From the NCBI RefSeq assembly GCF_000763135.2, contig NZ_JRPR02000001.1, positions 558,001 through 622,000 of the forward strand: 64,000 bases of DNA, in the 5' to 3' direction. Below the pieces are notes generated by a model that saw only the letters and a list, made by a program, of their open reading frames with translations, did not search any database and was not told where the DNA came from. Shown in pieces: positions 25,128 through 34,355 of the stretch. Every line of letters begins with the position of its first letter. The first letter of the stretch is position 1. The DNA comes from Helicobacter jaachi. GTDB taxonomy: Bacteria; Campylobacterota; Campylobacteria; Campylobacterales; Helicobacteraceae. Both the position numbers and the translations under genes were made by a program.

Positions 25128-27071
25128 ATGATAACACAAGAGGATTTGCCATTACTGCAAAAAATGTCGCACACACTTGGCTTTTTGTGCGCAGATATGG
25201 TGCAGAAAGCAAATAGCGGACACCCGGGCGCGCCTATGGGATTGGCAGATATTGCAAGCGTGCTAAGCTTTCATCTTAATTTAGCGCCTACAAATGTGGA
25301 TTGGCTCAATCGCGATAGGCTTATTTTTAGCGGTGGGCATGCTAGCGCGCTAGTGTATGCTCTCTTGCATTTGTGGGGATTTGATGTGAGTATGGAGGAT
25401 TTGCAGCATTTTAGGCAGCTAGGCTCTAAAACGCCCGGACACCCAGAATATGGACACACACAGGGCGTTGAAATCACTACAGGTCCGCTAGGGCAGGGCG
25501 TGGCAAATGCTGTAGGTATGGCAATGGCGGGCAAATACGCACAGAATCTATTTGGGCGTGAGATAATCTCGCACAATGTATATTGCCTCTGCGGAGATGG
25601 GGATTTGCAAGAGGGCATAAGCTATGAGGCGGCCTCAATAGCTGGGCATCATCAGTTATCAAATCTTATTCTTATTTATGATAGCAATCACATTACTATT
25701 GAGGGGCAGACTAATATTGCTATGAGTGAGAATGTTGCCAAACGCTTTGAGGCGCAGGGCTTTGAGGTGATAAGTTGTGATGGGCATAATGTGCTAGAGA
25801 TTGATAGCGCGCTAAGTAGGGCTAAAGATGCTATAAAGCCAGTGCTTATTATCGCTCACACCACTATTGCTAAGCACGCTCTAAGCCTTGAGGGCAGTCA
25901 TAAAGCGCATGGCACGCCTTTGGGCGAGGAGATTATTAAGCAGGCAAAGCAAAAGCTTGGCTTACCGCCAGAATCTTTTTATGTGCCTAGTGAAGTGGCT
26001 TTTGCCTTTGGGCTATTAAAAGAGCGCGGGGAGCTAAGTTTTAAACAATGGCATAAGCAATATGAAAATCTCCCACAAATTGCCAAAGAGCGGCTAGATT
26101 CTATGCGCAATCCTTCATTTGAACATATCACTTATCCTACTTTTGAAGTGGGCGAGAGTATGGCTACGCGCGTGAGTAATGGCAAGATTTTAAATGCTAT
26201 TTCACAAGCATTAGAGGGCTTTTTGGGCGGGAGCGCGGATTTAGCCCCATCAAATAACACACATATCCACGATGAGCGCGATTTTCCTTTTGGGAAAAAT
26301 TGGCATTTTGGCATTAGAGAGCATGCTATGGCGGCAATTTGCAATGGTGTGGCAAATTATGGGCTATTTTTGCCATTTTGCGCGACATTTTTTGTCTTTA
26401 GCGATTATATGAGTCCTAGCGTGCGGCTTTCTAGCCTTATGAGAGCGTGCGTGTATTATATTTGGACGCATGATAGCATTGGTGTGGGCGAAGATGGCGC
26501 TACACATCAGCCCATTGAGCAGCTTAGTCATTTTAGAGCTATGCCTAATTTGCTTGTATTTCGCCCAGCAGATGCTAATGAAAATGTGGCGTGTTGGGAG
26601 GTAGCGCTAGATTCTAAACTGCCTTGCGCATTTGTGCTTAGCCGACAGAATCTGCCTATTCTTATGCCATACACGCCCACTCTTAAAAATCAAGTGCAAA
26701 GGGGTGCGTATATTTTAAAAGATACTAAAGATGCACTTATTACGCTTATGGCAAGCGGGAGCGAAGTAAGCCTTGCATTAAAAGCATGTGAAAAGCTTAT
26801 AGAATCTAATATCAAAGCGCGTGTGGTGAGCGTGCCTTGCCTTGATTTATTATTGCAGCAGCCTAGAAGTTATGTGCAGGATTTATGCAAAGGGAGCGCG
26901 GTGCTTGCTATTGAGGCTTCAAGAGGCTTAGAATGGTATGCTGTGGCTGATAGGGTGATTGGTATGGATAGCTTTGGCGCATCAGGGCAGGGAGAGGGAC
27001 TTTTTGCGCATTTTGGCTTTAATGTTGAGCATATCGTGCAAGTGGCACATGAGCTTATCAAACAAAGCTAA
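25128..27071 (+). CDS. tkt: Transketolase
   Basis: Transketolase moves two-carbon ketol units between sugar phosphates in the pentose phosphate pathway, using thiamine diphosphate. The 647-residue protein shows KANSGHPGAPMGLADIA, the ThDP motif CGDGDLQEGISYEAASIAGH, the loop IYDSNHITIEGQT, and pyrimidine-domain motifs FGIREHAMAAICNG and THDSIGVGEDGATHQPIEQ. The C-terminal domain has VLAIEASRGLEWYAV. Start ATG follows AAGGAGGGAAAT. It lies between pheT and addB in the same direction. Confidence 0.95.
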   Translation: MITQEDLPLLQKMSHTLGFLCADMVQKANSGHPGAPMGLADIASVLSFHLNLAPTNVDWLNRDRLIFSGGHASALVYALLHLWGFDVSMEDLQHFRQLGSKTPGHPEYGHTQGVEITTGPLGQGVANAVGMAMAGKYAQNLFGREIISHNVYCLCGDGDLQEGISYEAASIAGHHQLSNLILIYDSNHITIEGQTNIAMSENVAKRFEAQGFEVISCDGHNVLEIDSALSRAKDAIKPVLIIAHTTIAKHALSLEGSHKAHGTPLGEEIIKQAKQKLGLPPESFYVPSEVAFAFGLLKERGELSFKQWHKQYENLPQIAKERLDSMRNPSFEHITYPTFEVGESMATRVSNGKILNAISQALEGFLGGSADLAPSNNTHIHDERDFPFGKNWHFGIREHAMAAICNGVANYGLFLPFCATFFVFSDYMSPSVRLSSLMRACVYYIWTHDSIGVGEDGATHQPIEQLSHFRAMPNLLVFRPADANENVACWEVALDSKLPCAFVLSRQNLPILMPYTPTLKNQVQRGAYILKDTKDALITLMASGSEVSLALKACEKLIESNIKARVVSVPCLDLLLQQPRSYVQDLCKGSAVLAIEASRGLEWYAVADRVIGMDSFGASGQGEGLFAHFGFNVEHIVQVAHELIKQS

Positions 27072-27086
27072 AGCGTAGATTCTATA

Positions 27087-29354
27087 ATGCACAAACCCAC
27101 GCTTCAAGTTTATAGCTCTAACCGCGCTTTATTACAGAATCTACACGAGGGCGAGCTGCTAGCCCCGAGTATGCTTATTGGCGAATTTTTCTCACAATTG
27201 GTGATTATTGATGATTATCGCGCGCTGCCTCAAGAGCTGCGCCTGCCTTTGAGTATGCAGATTCTAAAAGATTGCGCGCTTGAGTTGGAGAGGGCAAAGT
27301 TTTTATTTGAGCAGAGTTTTTTGGGATTTTTAGAATCTTCGCAATTTTTGTTTGCCTTTTTTGATGAGCTAGCTCAAGCGCAAGTGGCTATTAAAGACAT
27401 TCCACTACTTGATACTTATGCAGATTATGAAGACCATTTGCATGTGCTTATGTGGCTAGAAAATCGCTACAAGCAGACTTTAGAGGATTTGAAATATTAT
27501 GATAATTTTATTTTGCCACAAGGTGCGAAAATGCGCATTAATGAAGCATTTGTAGCACATTTTGACAAGATTTGCATATTTGTTGAGGGTTTTATTAATC
27601 CCATTCATCAAAGTTTGCTTGCCAAAGTAGCGGATATAACGCCGCTGCAAGTGCATTTTTGGCTTGATAATTTTAATGCGTCTTTGCCATTTTTGCCAGC
27701 GCAGATTCTAAAAGATTGCAAGCCCTTTTATCGCTATGGCGTTGATTTTAAAAGCGCGCGTAAGCTGTATGGGCAGCCTTTAGCACCTTTAGCGGATATA
27801 AGTGTGTATAAGTTTGCTCTAAACATTTCGCAAGTGGCTTTAGTTTTTGCAAAAATTGATGAATGGACAAAGCAGGGCGTGAGTGAGCAAGATATTGTGG
27901 TGATTGTGCCAGATGAGGGCTTTAGCAGCTATCTTAGTTTGCTTGATAGGGCGCGGAATTTGAATTTTGCTATGGGGAAAGATATCACGCACACATTGGC
28001 TTATAAGGCTTTAGAATCTAGCCTAGATTCTAAAGTAGAGCTGCCCTATGCGCAGGTATGTGAGCATATACAAAGCTTGCTTGCTGCATTTGATGATAGA
28101 GAGAGCAAAAAGGTGCGGGAGCGGGCTAATGAAGTGCTTTTTGTGTGGGAATATGCGCATTTTGGCTCGTGTAAAGTGGGTGATGTGGTGGAGTTATTGC
28201 TTGAGGAATTGAAACATTACCGCATTGATGATGTTTTGGGGGGTAAAATACGCGTAATGGGCGTGCTAGAATCTCGCGGATTTATGTATAAAAAAGCGGT
28301 GATAGTGGATTTTAATGAAGATGTAATAGCCCACATTGGCGCAAAAAGTGATTTATTTTTAAACTCTCACTTAAGAAAAAAGCTCAATATGCCAACTATT
28401 CAGGACAAAAAGCAGTTACAAAGGCATTATTACTATGGCATTTTTAGGACGGCTAATGAGGTGGCAGTGGCGTATGTGGAAAATGAGGAGAGCCAGCCTA
28501 GCCTTATGCTTGAGGAATTAGGTATAAAAAGTGAGATGCATAAAAATGGCGATGAGCTATTTGCACTTTTGCCGCAGGGGATAAAGCTAGAATATGTGGA
28601 GGATAATCCTAAAGGCGAGGTAGCGCCTACTTTAACGCCAAGCAAGCTAAAGACACTTCTAGAATGTCCGCGCAAATATTTTTATCAATATAAAGAATAT
28701 ATGAGAAATTTGCCCAGTGAAAATAGTAGCGCGAGTATGGGCAATCTGCTCCATGCGTGTTTAGAATCTGTCTATCGCCCTTATGTGCAACAAAGCGTGC
28801 AGCTCAATGCAGATGAGCTATTTACGCGCGCTAATGCATTTTTTGAAAGCCTGCAGGTAAGCGCGTATGAGAGGGCAGAAATTGAGATATTAAAATATGA
28901 GCTAAAGCGTATGTTTGAGCGCGAAAATGGCGCGGAAGTGGAGATTTTGCGCCTTGAGGGCGAAAATATGGAGCTAGCGTATGGGGGTTTCACATTCTTT
29001 GGTCGCCCTGATAGGATAGAAAAACATAATGAGGGCATTAGGATTATAGATTATAAATATCGCAAGGATTTTAAGCAAAGCCTAGCCAAGCAGCAAAAGG
29101 CAGAAACGGCAACTGATTTTGCACTTATTTTGTATATGCAAGCTTTTAGAGAGCATTATCCGCAATATGCTGCATATCCCATAAGCGCGTGGTATTGGGA
29201 TATTAAAATGGGGCAGATGCATGAGGAAGTGTATGAGAGGCAAGATTGGCTTTTGCAAAAACTTAGCGCATTCAAGGGTGAGGTATATTTTACGCAGTGT
29301 GAAAGGCGCGATGTATGTCGTTATTGTGAGTTTAGAGAGTTGTGTGATAGGTAG
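27087..29354 (+). CDS. addB: AddB-like exonuclease subunit (PD-(D/E)XK nuclease family)
   Basis: The 755-residue protein resembles epsilonproteobacterial AddB, partner of AddA in double-strand-break end resection. Its C-terminal third holds the RecB-type nuclease with LTPSKLKTLLECPRKYFYQY and GRPDRIEKHNEGIRIIDYKYRKDF, the latter giving the D-x-K catalytic lysine. A cysteine cluster, one before the nuclease (ECPRK) and three at the end (CERRDVCRYCEFRELC), matches the AddB iron-sulfur cluster. The N-terminal part is helicase-like but lacks an obvious Walker A, as in AddB of this group. Start ATG is 16 bases after tkt. The gene ends convergent to a P-loop kinase gene. Confidence 0.8.
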   Translation: MHKPTLQVYSSNRALLQNLHEGELLAPSMLIGEFFSQLVIIDDYRALPQELRLPLSMQILKDCALELERAKFLFEQSFLGFLESSQFLFAFFDELAQAQVAIKDIPLLDTYADYEDHLHVLMWLENRYKQTLEDLKYYDNFILPQGAKMRINEAFVAHFDKICIFVEGFINPIHQSLLAKVADITPLQVHFWLDNFNASLPFLPAQILKDCKPFYRYGVDFKSARKLYGQPLAPLADISVYKFALNISQVALVFAKIDEWTKQGVSEQDIVVIVPDEGFSSYLSLLDRARNLNFAMGKDITHTLAYKALESSLDSKVELPYAQVCEHIQSLLAAFDDRESKKVRERANEVLFVWEYAHFGSCKVGDVVELLLEELKHYRIDDVLGGKIRVMGVLESRGFMYKKAVIVDFNEDVIAHIGAKSDLFLNSHLRKKLNMPTIQDKKQLQRHYYYGIFRTANEVAVAYVENEESQPSLMLEELGIKSEMHKNGDELFALLPQGIKLEYVEDNPKGEVAPTLTPSKLKTLLECPRKYFYQYKEYMRNLPSENSSASMGNLLHACLESVYRPYVQQSVQLNADELFTRANAFFESLQVSAYERAEIEILKYELKRMFERENGAEVEILRLEGENMELAYGGFTFFGRPDRIEKHNEGIRIIDYKYRKDFKQSLAKQQKAETATDFALILYMQAFREHYPQYAAYPISAWYWDIKMGQMHEEVYERQDWLLQKLSAFKGEVYFTQCERRDVCRYCEFRELCDR

Positions 29355-29391
29355 ATTCTATAAATTAAATTTAGCTCGGCTAGCCTTAGTC

Positions 29392-29949
29392 TCAAATAGT
29401 GCTTAAAGGAAGCCTAGTAAAGCTGCGTGCGTGTATATCAAATGTGCTATTATCAAAAATCTGGGCGCTGTGGCAGTAGGGGAGAAGTTTTGCAAAATGT
29501 GCTTGTGATTTATAGAATCTAGATTCTATAAGTGCGCTATCTACGCTATGCCCGCCTTTATCTGTGCGTATTTTTACGCGCTCTATGGCAGTTTGGATAG
29601 AATCTAGGCGAATAAAAATAAGATGAATGCGATAATTATTTGCCCTCAAATGTCTAAAAAGCCTAAATATCCCCCGACTGCAAAGCGTGCTTTCTTGATT
29701 AAAATCCTGCCTTTGTGTAATGCAGGCATTGCGCAGGATAAGCGCGATTTTGCCTGCGCGGATTTGGTCTATTGGATTGCGGTAGCTGCCTATGGCACTT
29801 ACAATCTCATCAACATTAATCCTATGCCCAAAGCTTTCCCCCCTCTCTAGGGCATTGTAATAAAATGTCGTTTTTCCCGCGCCATTCACACCGCCAAAAA
29901 ATGTGGCTGTGGGTGCGCTTAGTATGGGCGATGTGAGATTTGCGTGCAT
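29392..29949 (-). CDS. Zeta-toxin-like P-loop kinase
   Basis: The 185-residue protein has Walker A near the start (FFGGVNGAGKTTFYYNAL), then INVDEIV and FNQESTLCSRG, which correspond to the zeta-toxin substrate-site aspartate and the conserved glutamate/threonine-serine region. It ends with FDNSTFDIH. Zeta toxins phosphorylate UDP-N-acetylglucosamine, and many Helicobacter relatives are annotated only as AAA or zeta-like. No epsilon-type antitoxin gene is seen next to it: addB lies downstream and a glycosyltransferase upstream. It might be a housekeeping kinase. The start follows AAAGGATAATT. Its interior holds a perfect 20-base palindrome at 29511-29530. Confidence 0.65.
   Translation of the reverse strand: MHANLTSPILSAPTATFFGGVNGAGKTTFYYNALERGESFGHRINVDEIVSAIGSYRNPIDQIRAGKIALILRNACITQRQDFNQESTLCSRGIFRLFRHLRANNYRIHLIFIRLDSIQTAIERVKIRTDKGGHSVDSALIESRFYKSQAHFAKLLPYCHSAQIFDNSTFDIHARSFTRLPLSTI
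29511..29530. repeat. 20-base perfect palindrome made of AGAATCTA words
   Basis: TATAGAATCTAGATTCTATA is its own reverse complement and lies inside the zeta-like gene, where it codes the peptide IESRF. It consists of two face-to-face AGAATCTA words sharing a central CTAG. Confidence 0.9.
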
Positions 29950-30002
29950 AATTATCCTTTTTTTAGAGCATTATAGGATAGATTATTTTACTTTCATAAA
30001 AC

Positions 30003-31437
30003 TTATGATGTGATAGCCTTTAGGGTGCGTTTCAAAGTGCGCATAAGTTTATAAAATCTAGGCGTGAAGTAGGCAAGCTTTGTGGGCAGGCTCACTTTTT
30101 GCATATATGGCTCTAGGGGTTTTAGGAGTTCTCTGGTGTGCATAGGGTCTTTATCAAATATCATTGTATTAAAGGCATATATGGCACGCACTTTCATAAA
30201 AGCAATGAGTTTTTTGCGTAAGGCAGCATTGTTATTGTGTGCAAAATGTGGGCTTTGTATATATCTTAAAAGCCCTAAGCACACAAATGTGCAAGAATAG
30301 CCAAAATAATAGTGCTTGATGCTGTAGCCATCATTATTAAATGCCACAATCATAGGGAGCATAAAGCTAGGATAGGATTTACGATACAAATTTTGCGCCT
30401 CACCATGCGTGGATACAGAATTGGTGTGATGTCGGTAGATTAATCCATAAAATGAAGCCACTTTGATAGCTTTGGCGTGGGCAAAAAGTATCATGCCAAA
30501 AAGTGCGTCTTCATTCATTAGTGGCGTAGAGAAGCGTAGATTTTCTGTAAGAGAAAAGGCAAATAATCCTTGATGCACAAAAGAAAAGCTATCCATATTT
30601 TTCCATAATTCTAACGGCGTAAAGCTCTTAGCATTTGCCTCCTCTTGTGTGATAGATAGGGATTGTAAAAGACTAGGATAGCTTTGAATTTCTATCCCCT
30701 CCTCATACAGATACTCCACATCATGCCACACAATATCATTATCCCCTATAGATTCTATACATTGCTCTATACAATCTATACTCAACATATCATCAGAATC
30801 TACAAAATGCACATAATCTATATCACAAGGAGGAGTAGGGGAGTGAGTAAAAATCATACAAGTATTAATAGAATAATCAAGCGGTTTAAAACATATAGGC
30901 TTAGTAGATTGAGTAACCTTAGATTCTATAAAATCTTTGCTATCTTTAGCATTTTGTTTCACATCTATAGAATCTACAGACTTAGATTCTATAGACACAC
31001 ATTCTCTAAACTTGTGCTTAGGCACTAAATCTTCGTTCTGCCCCCCCCCCCGTATAATACATTACTTCTTGTGTAGTGTAAGCATAATGATTAGCACTTA
31101 ATGCATTGGCTTTAAGATTAGCCTTAAATACATAATGATTATTCTCTTGCAAAAGCAAAGTTGTATCTAGTCCATTATCAATATATTCTAATGCTATATT
31201 TCTAGCACTACCTTGCCCACCATTACTTTTACAAATAAGACTAATACGCTTATCTTTTAAAAAATATTCTCTAGCAATAGCCACACTCTCATCACTACTG
31301 CCATCATCTACTAAAATAATCTCTAAATGCTTATAGCTTTGATTAATGATAGAATCTAAGCATTGTGCTAAGTATTTTTGCACATTATAAAATGGCACGA
31401 TGATGGCGACTTTGGGCGTATGATTTTTGGCTTGCAT
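30003..31437 (-). CDS. Family 2 glycosyltransferase (phase OFF by frameshift)
   Basis: The start at 31437 follows AAAGGAGC and gives MQAKNHTPKVAIIVPFYNVQ, the GT2 N-terminus, then LEIILVDDGSSDES and NGGQGSARNIAL. Eleven G at 31041-31051 shift the frame and translation ends at YYTGGGAERRFSA. Downstream, in another frame, the catalytic DxD region YVHFVDSDDML and the acceptor half (FSFVHQGLFAF, LMNEDALFG) remain intact to 30003. Total length 1435 is one past a multiple of three, so ten G would restore about 477 residues. Around the tract, the GT2 fold is split by a linker of roughly 110 residues rich in ESK/DSK words (VSIESKSVDSID). It probably builds LOS or another surface glycan. It lies 10 bases after murI. 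Confidence 0.85.
31041..31051 (-). repeat. Phase-variation G tract (11) in GT2 gene, OFF
   Basis: The coding context is TATTATAC-G11-CAGAACG. Eleven G lead to GCA GAA CGA AGA and an early TAA. Ten G would read CAG AAC GAA GAT TTA GTG, joining the intact second half. Confidence 0.88.
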
Positions 31438-31447
31438 AAATGCTCCT

Positions 31448-32200
31448 TTATATTGAGGTATTAAGCCACAAATTGGCTGTTTTTGTGAGCTGCGCGACAT
31501 TATCGCTTGCAAAAAACTGCAAGGATTTAAGCGGATAGCGCGATGTAAGGTGCATAACATTTTCTAAATATTCAACTATTGCTTCACCAGAGTGGATAAG
31601 GATACTTTGGTGCTTGAAATACGCATCAAGTGCGGGCGCGATTAAAGGGAAATGCGTGCAGCCTAGAATAATAGCCTTAGGCGCAGCACCAAGCTCGCCA
31701 AAGTAATATCTAAAAGCACTCTCAAGCACTTCTCCCTCAAATAATCCCTCCTCCACTATAGGCACAAAAAGCCCAGTGGCAAGGCTTTTTAGATTCCAAA
31801 AGCCAATTTTTCTTAATCGTGTTTCATACTCACCAGAACTAATCGTAGCGCGCGTGGCTATGATTAAGATTTCAGAATCTGTATCGGCAACTTTTTTCTG
31901 CACGGCTAATACTCCGGGCTCAATCACTCCAACAATTGGGATTTTAGTGTGCTTTTGCATTTCTTTTAGCGCATACGCACTCACAGTGTTGCACGCTACG
32001 ATGAGAATATCAATATGATGAGGAGCGAAAAACTCTAGCGCTTGGAGTGAAAATTGAATAATAGTCTGCTTATCTTTCACGCCATAAGGCACGCGCGCGG
32101 TATCTCCATAGTAGATAATTTCCTCAAAAAGTTTGGCATTTATAAGGCTTTTAAGCACGCTTAAACCCCCCACACCGCTATCAAATACACCTGCTTTCAT
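31448..32200 (-). CDS. murI: Glutamate racemase
   Basis: MurI supplies D-glutamate for peptidoglycan. The 250-residue protein has the N-terminal GVFDSGVGGLSVL, YYGDTARVPYG, the first catalytic cysteine in VACNTVSAYAL and the second in ILGCTHFPLI. Length is normal. It lies 19 bases after rho on the same strand and 10 bases before the switched-off glycosyltransferase. Confidence 0.95.
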   Translation of the reverse strand: MKAGVFDSGVGGLSVLKSLINAKLFEEIIYYGDTARVPYGVKDKQTIIQFSLQALEFFAPHHIDILIVACNTVSAYALKEMQKHTKIPIVGVIEPGVLAVQKKVADTDSEILIIATRATISSGEYETRLRKIGFWNLKSLATGLFVPIVEEGLFEGEVLESAFRYYFGELGAAPKAIILGCTHFPLIAPALDAYFKHQSILIHSGEAIVEYLENVMHLTSRYPLKSLQFFASDNVAQLTKTANLWLNTSI

Positions 32201-32219
32201 TATTTCTCTTAGTTTGGGG

Positions 32220-33512
32220 CTACTCTTGTGCGTTCATCATATTTAGAAATTCTTCATTATTTTGGGTTTGCTTCATTTTAGAATAAATAAAAGTAAGCGC
32301 CTCCACATCGTCCATAGTGTGCATTACATTGCGCAGCATCCATATTTTTGTGAGATTTTCTTTGCCTAAGAGCAAATCATCTTTGCGCGTGCCGCTTTTT
32401 AGCACATCAAATGCAGGGTAGATTCTGCGGTCGGCGATACTGCGCGCTAGCACAATTTCGCTATTGCCTGTGCCTTTAAATTCCTCAAAAATCACTTCGT
32501 CCATTCTTGAGCCTGTCTCAATAAGCGCTGTGGCGATGATAGTAAGACTGCCGCCCTGCTCGATATTACGCGCTGCGCCAAAAAATCTCTTAGGCTTATG
32601 GAGCGCATTAGCATCAACGCCCCCGCTTAACACCTTGCCGCTTGATGGCGTGGCGGCATTATAAGCGCGCGCTAAACGCGTGATAGAATCTAGCAAGATC
32701 ACCACATCTTTGCCCATTTCAACTTTGCGCTTTGCAGATTCTATAACTAAATCGGCTACGCGAATATGATTAGTCGCTGGCATATCAAATGTGGAGCTAA
32801 ACACCTGCCCTTTTACGCTGCGCTCCATATCTGTTACTTCCTCTGGTCGCTCATCAACAAGCAGCACCATAAGTTCGACTTCGGGGTGATTTTTAGCAAT
32901 GCCATGGGCTAGCTCTTTCATAAGCTCTGTTTTGCCTGTGCGCGGCGGGGCGACTATAAGCGCGCGCTGTCCTTTGCCAATAGGGCTAAATAAATCAAGC
33001 ATACGCCCTGTAACTTTGTCTTTTTCATATTCGAGTTTTAGCTGGTGGTTAGGAAATAGGGGAGTTAGATTATCAAAAAGGGGGCGATTTTTATTCTCTT
33101 CAAGCGACATATAATTAATCGCCTCGATTTTAAGCAGTGCATAATATCGCTCTTGGTCTTTTGGCGCGCGCACTTGTCCGGTTACAATATCGCCATTACG
33201 AAGGGCAAAGCGGCGGATTTGTGATTGGGATACATAGGTGTCATTTTGACTATCTGCTAGACTTTCTGTCAAAGCGCGCAAGAAGCCATAGCCCTCATTT
33301 GTGATTTCTAAAATGCCTGAAAAGAGAATATAGCCGCCTTGATTAACTTGAGCTTTTAGAATCTCAAAAATCAAATCCTGTCGGCGGTAGTCGCTTGGGT
33401 TTTCAACGCCCACTTCCTCGGCGATGTTGATTAGGTGCTTAATGCTTTTGGTGCGCAATTCTTCTAGCTGGTAGCCCTCTACAGGTGTATGAGTTCGTTT
33501 ATTATCTGCCAT
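32220..33512 (-). CDS. rho: Transcription termination factor Rho
   Basis: The 430-residue protein has the N-terminal SAP-like and RNA-binding domains ([20 protein letters not shown]), Walker A in [16 protein letters not shown], Walker [17 protein letters not shown], and RNA-contact loops [19 protein letters not shown] and [21 protein letters not shown]. Rho ends transcripts lacking intrinsic terminators. It is preceded by a 166-base spacer and followed by murI. Confidence 0.96.
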   Translation of the reverse strand: MADNKRTHTPVEGYQLEELRTKSIKHLINIAEEVGVENPSDYRRQDLIFEILKAQVNQGGYILFSGILEITNEGYGFLRALTESLADSQNDTYVSQSQIRRFALRNGDIVTGQVRAPKDQERYYALLKIEAINYMSLEENKNRPLFDNLTPLFPNHQLKLEYEKDKVTGRMLDLFSPIGKGQRALIVAPPRTGKTELMKELAHGIAKNHPEVELMVLLVDERPEEVTDMERSVKGQVFSSTFDMPATNHIRVADLVIESAKRKVEMGKDVVILLDSITRLARAYNAATPSSGKVLSGGVDANALHKPKRFFGAARNIEQGGSLTIIATALIETGSRMDEVIFEEFKGTGNSEIVLARSIADRRIYPAFDVLKSGTRKDDLLLGKENLTKIWMLRNVMHTMDDVEALTFIYSKMKQTQNNEEFLNMMNAQE

Positions 33513-33559
33513 GAATGTCCTTAGTTAAAAAGAAGATTAATAAGTTTAAGAAGCCAATC

Positions 33560-33616
33560 TAAGCTTTTTACAGAATCTAAGATAGAAGCCAACTTTTTAA
33601 AGCCCTAAAAAGCTTA
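33560..33616. repeat. Long-loop inverted repeat in the rho upstream spacer
   Basis: Arms TAAGCTTTTTA (33560-33570) and TAAAAAGCTTA (33606-33616) are perfect reverse complements separated by 35 bases. The loop contains one AGAATCTA word. The spacer runs from the response-regulator stop to the rho start. The repeat could end the two-component transcript or fold the rho leader; H. pylori-type rho leader control is not evident. Role unknown. Confidence 0.4.
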
Positions 33617-33678
33617 AAAAAGTGAAATAAAAAGCTGGATTTTATTCAAAACTAGCCCTTAAGTCAAGAGCTAACCTT

Positions 33679-34353
33679 TTAGAGCGTATTATTTTTAATA
33701 TTTTGGTCTAAATCGGGGTGGATTTTATACACTTTATTTTTAATCTTAATTAAAATGCCTGTGTCGATGAGCTGCTTAAAAGTTTTTACAATAGTAGGCT
33801 TACTTACATTTAAATGCGCGATAATATCCTCATAAGAGCCATAAAAAATATTATCCTCATCACAATTATTCAGTAAAAATTGAATAATGGCAATTTTTTT
33901 GCCGCCCACAAAGGTGGAAATGGCGTTAATGAGCAGATTTTTAGACGCAAGCTCATCGGCTTGTAAAAATGGCAAGATAGCCTTATTAAGCGCGTGGAGT
34001 AGCTCCTCGACATTAATGGGCTTTAAAATATACCCATCTACGCGTAATCTAATGGCATCAAGGAGATATTTTGTCTCTGTATGTGCGGTGGTAATCACCA
34101 CAGGCACATCAGGGTGCGTGCTTGAGCTGCGGATAGCATTAATAAGCTCAATGCCGCTCATTTTTGGCATAAGAATATCGGTTAGCACTAAATCAATTTT
34201 GTGCAGCCTAAAGAGATTGAGCGCTTCTTGCCCATTTTTTGCTACAAATAAACGCCCTACATAATCTTCAAGTAGCATACTTGTGAGATGGGCGGTATCT
34301 GCGTCATCTTCAGCATATAAAATCGTAAGTTTATTGAGTGCTTCTAGATTCAT
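33679..34353 (-). CDS. Response regulator with winged-helix output domain
   Basis: Residues 8-125 form a receiver domain: acidic pair in LYAEDDADT, phospho-acceptor in DLVLTDILMPKMSG, VPVVITTAHTETK, and the conserved lysine in YILKPINVEEL. Residues about 155-224 form a winged helix: GGKKIAIIQFLLNNC, SYEDIIAHLNVSKPTIVKTF, KQLIDTGILIKIKNKVYKIH. This resembles RepL-like or MarR/Crp-type wings more than the usual OmpR or NtrC outputs. The ATG at 34353 follows AAAGGATTAATT; a frame upstream to 34416 overlaps the kinase. It follows the kinase gene by two bases between stop and start, so the two are partners. Targets are unknown. Confidence 0.82.
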   Translation of the reverse strand: MNLEALNKLTILYAEDDADTAHLTSMLLEDYVGRLFVAKNGQEALNLFRLHKIDLVLTDILMPKMSGIELINAIRSSSTHPDVPVVITTAHTETKYLLDAIRLRVDGYILKPINVEELLHALNKAILPFLQADELASKNLLINAISTFVGGKKIAIIQFLLNNCDEDNIFYGSYEDIIAHLNVSKPTIVKTFKQLIDTGILIKIKNKVYKIHPDLDQNIKNNTL

Positions 34354-34355
34354 AA

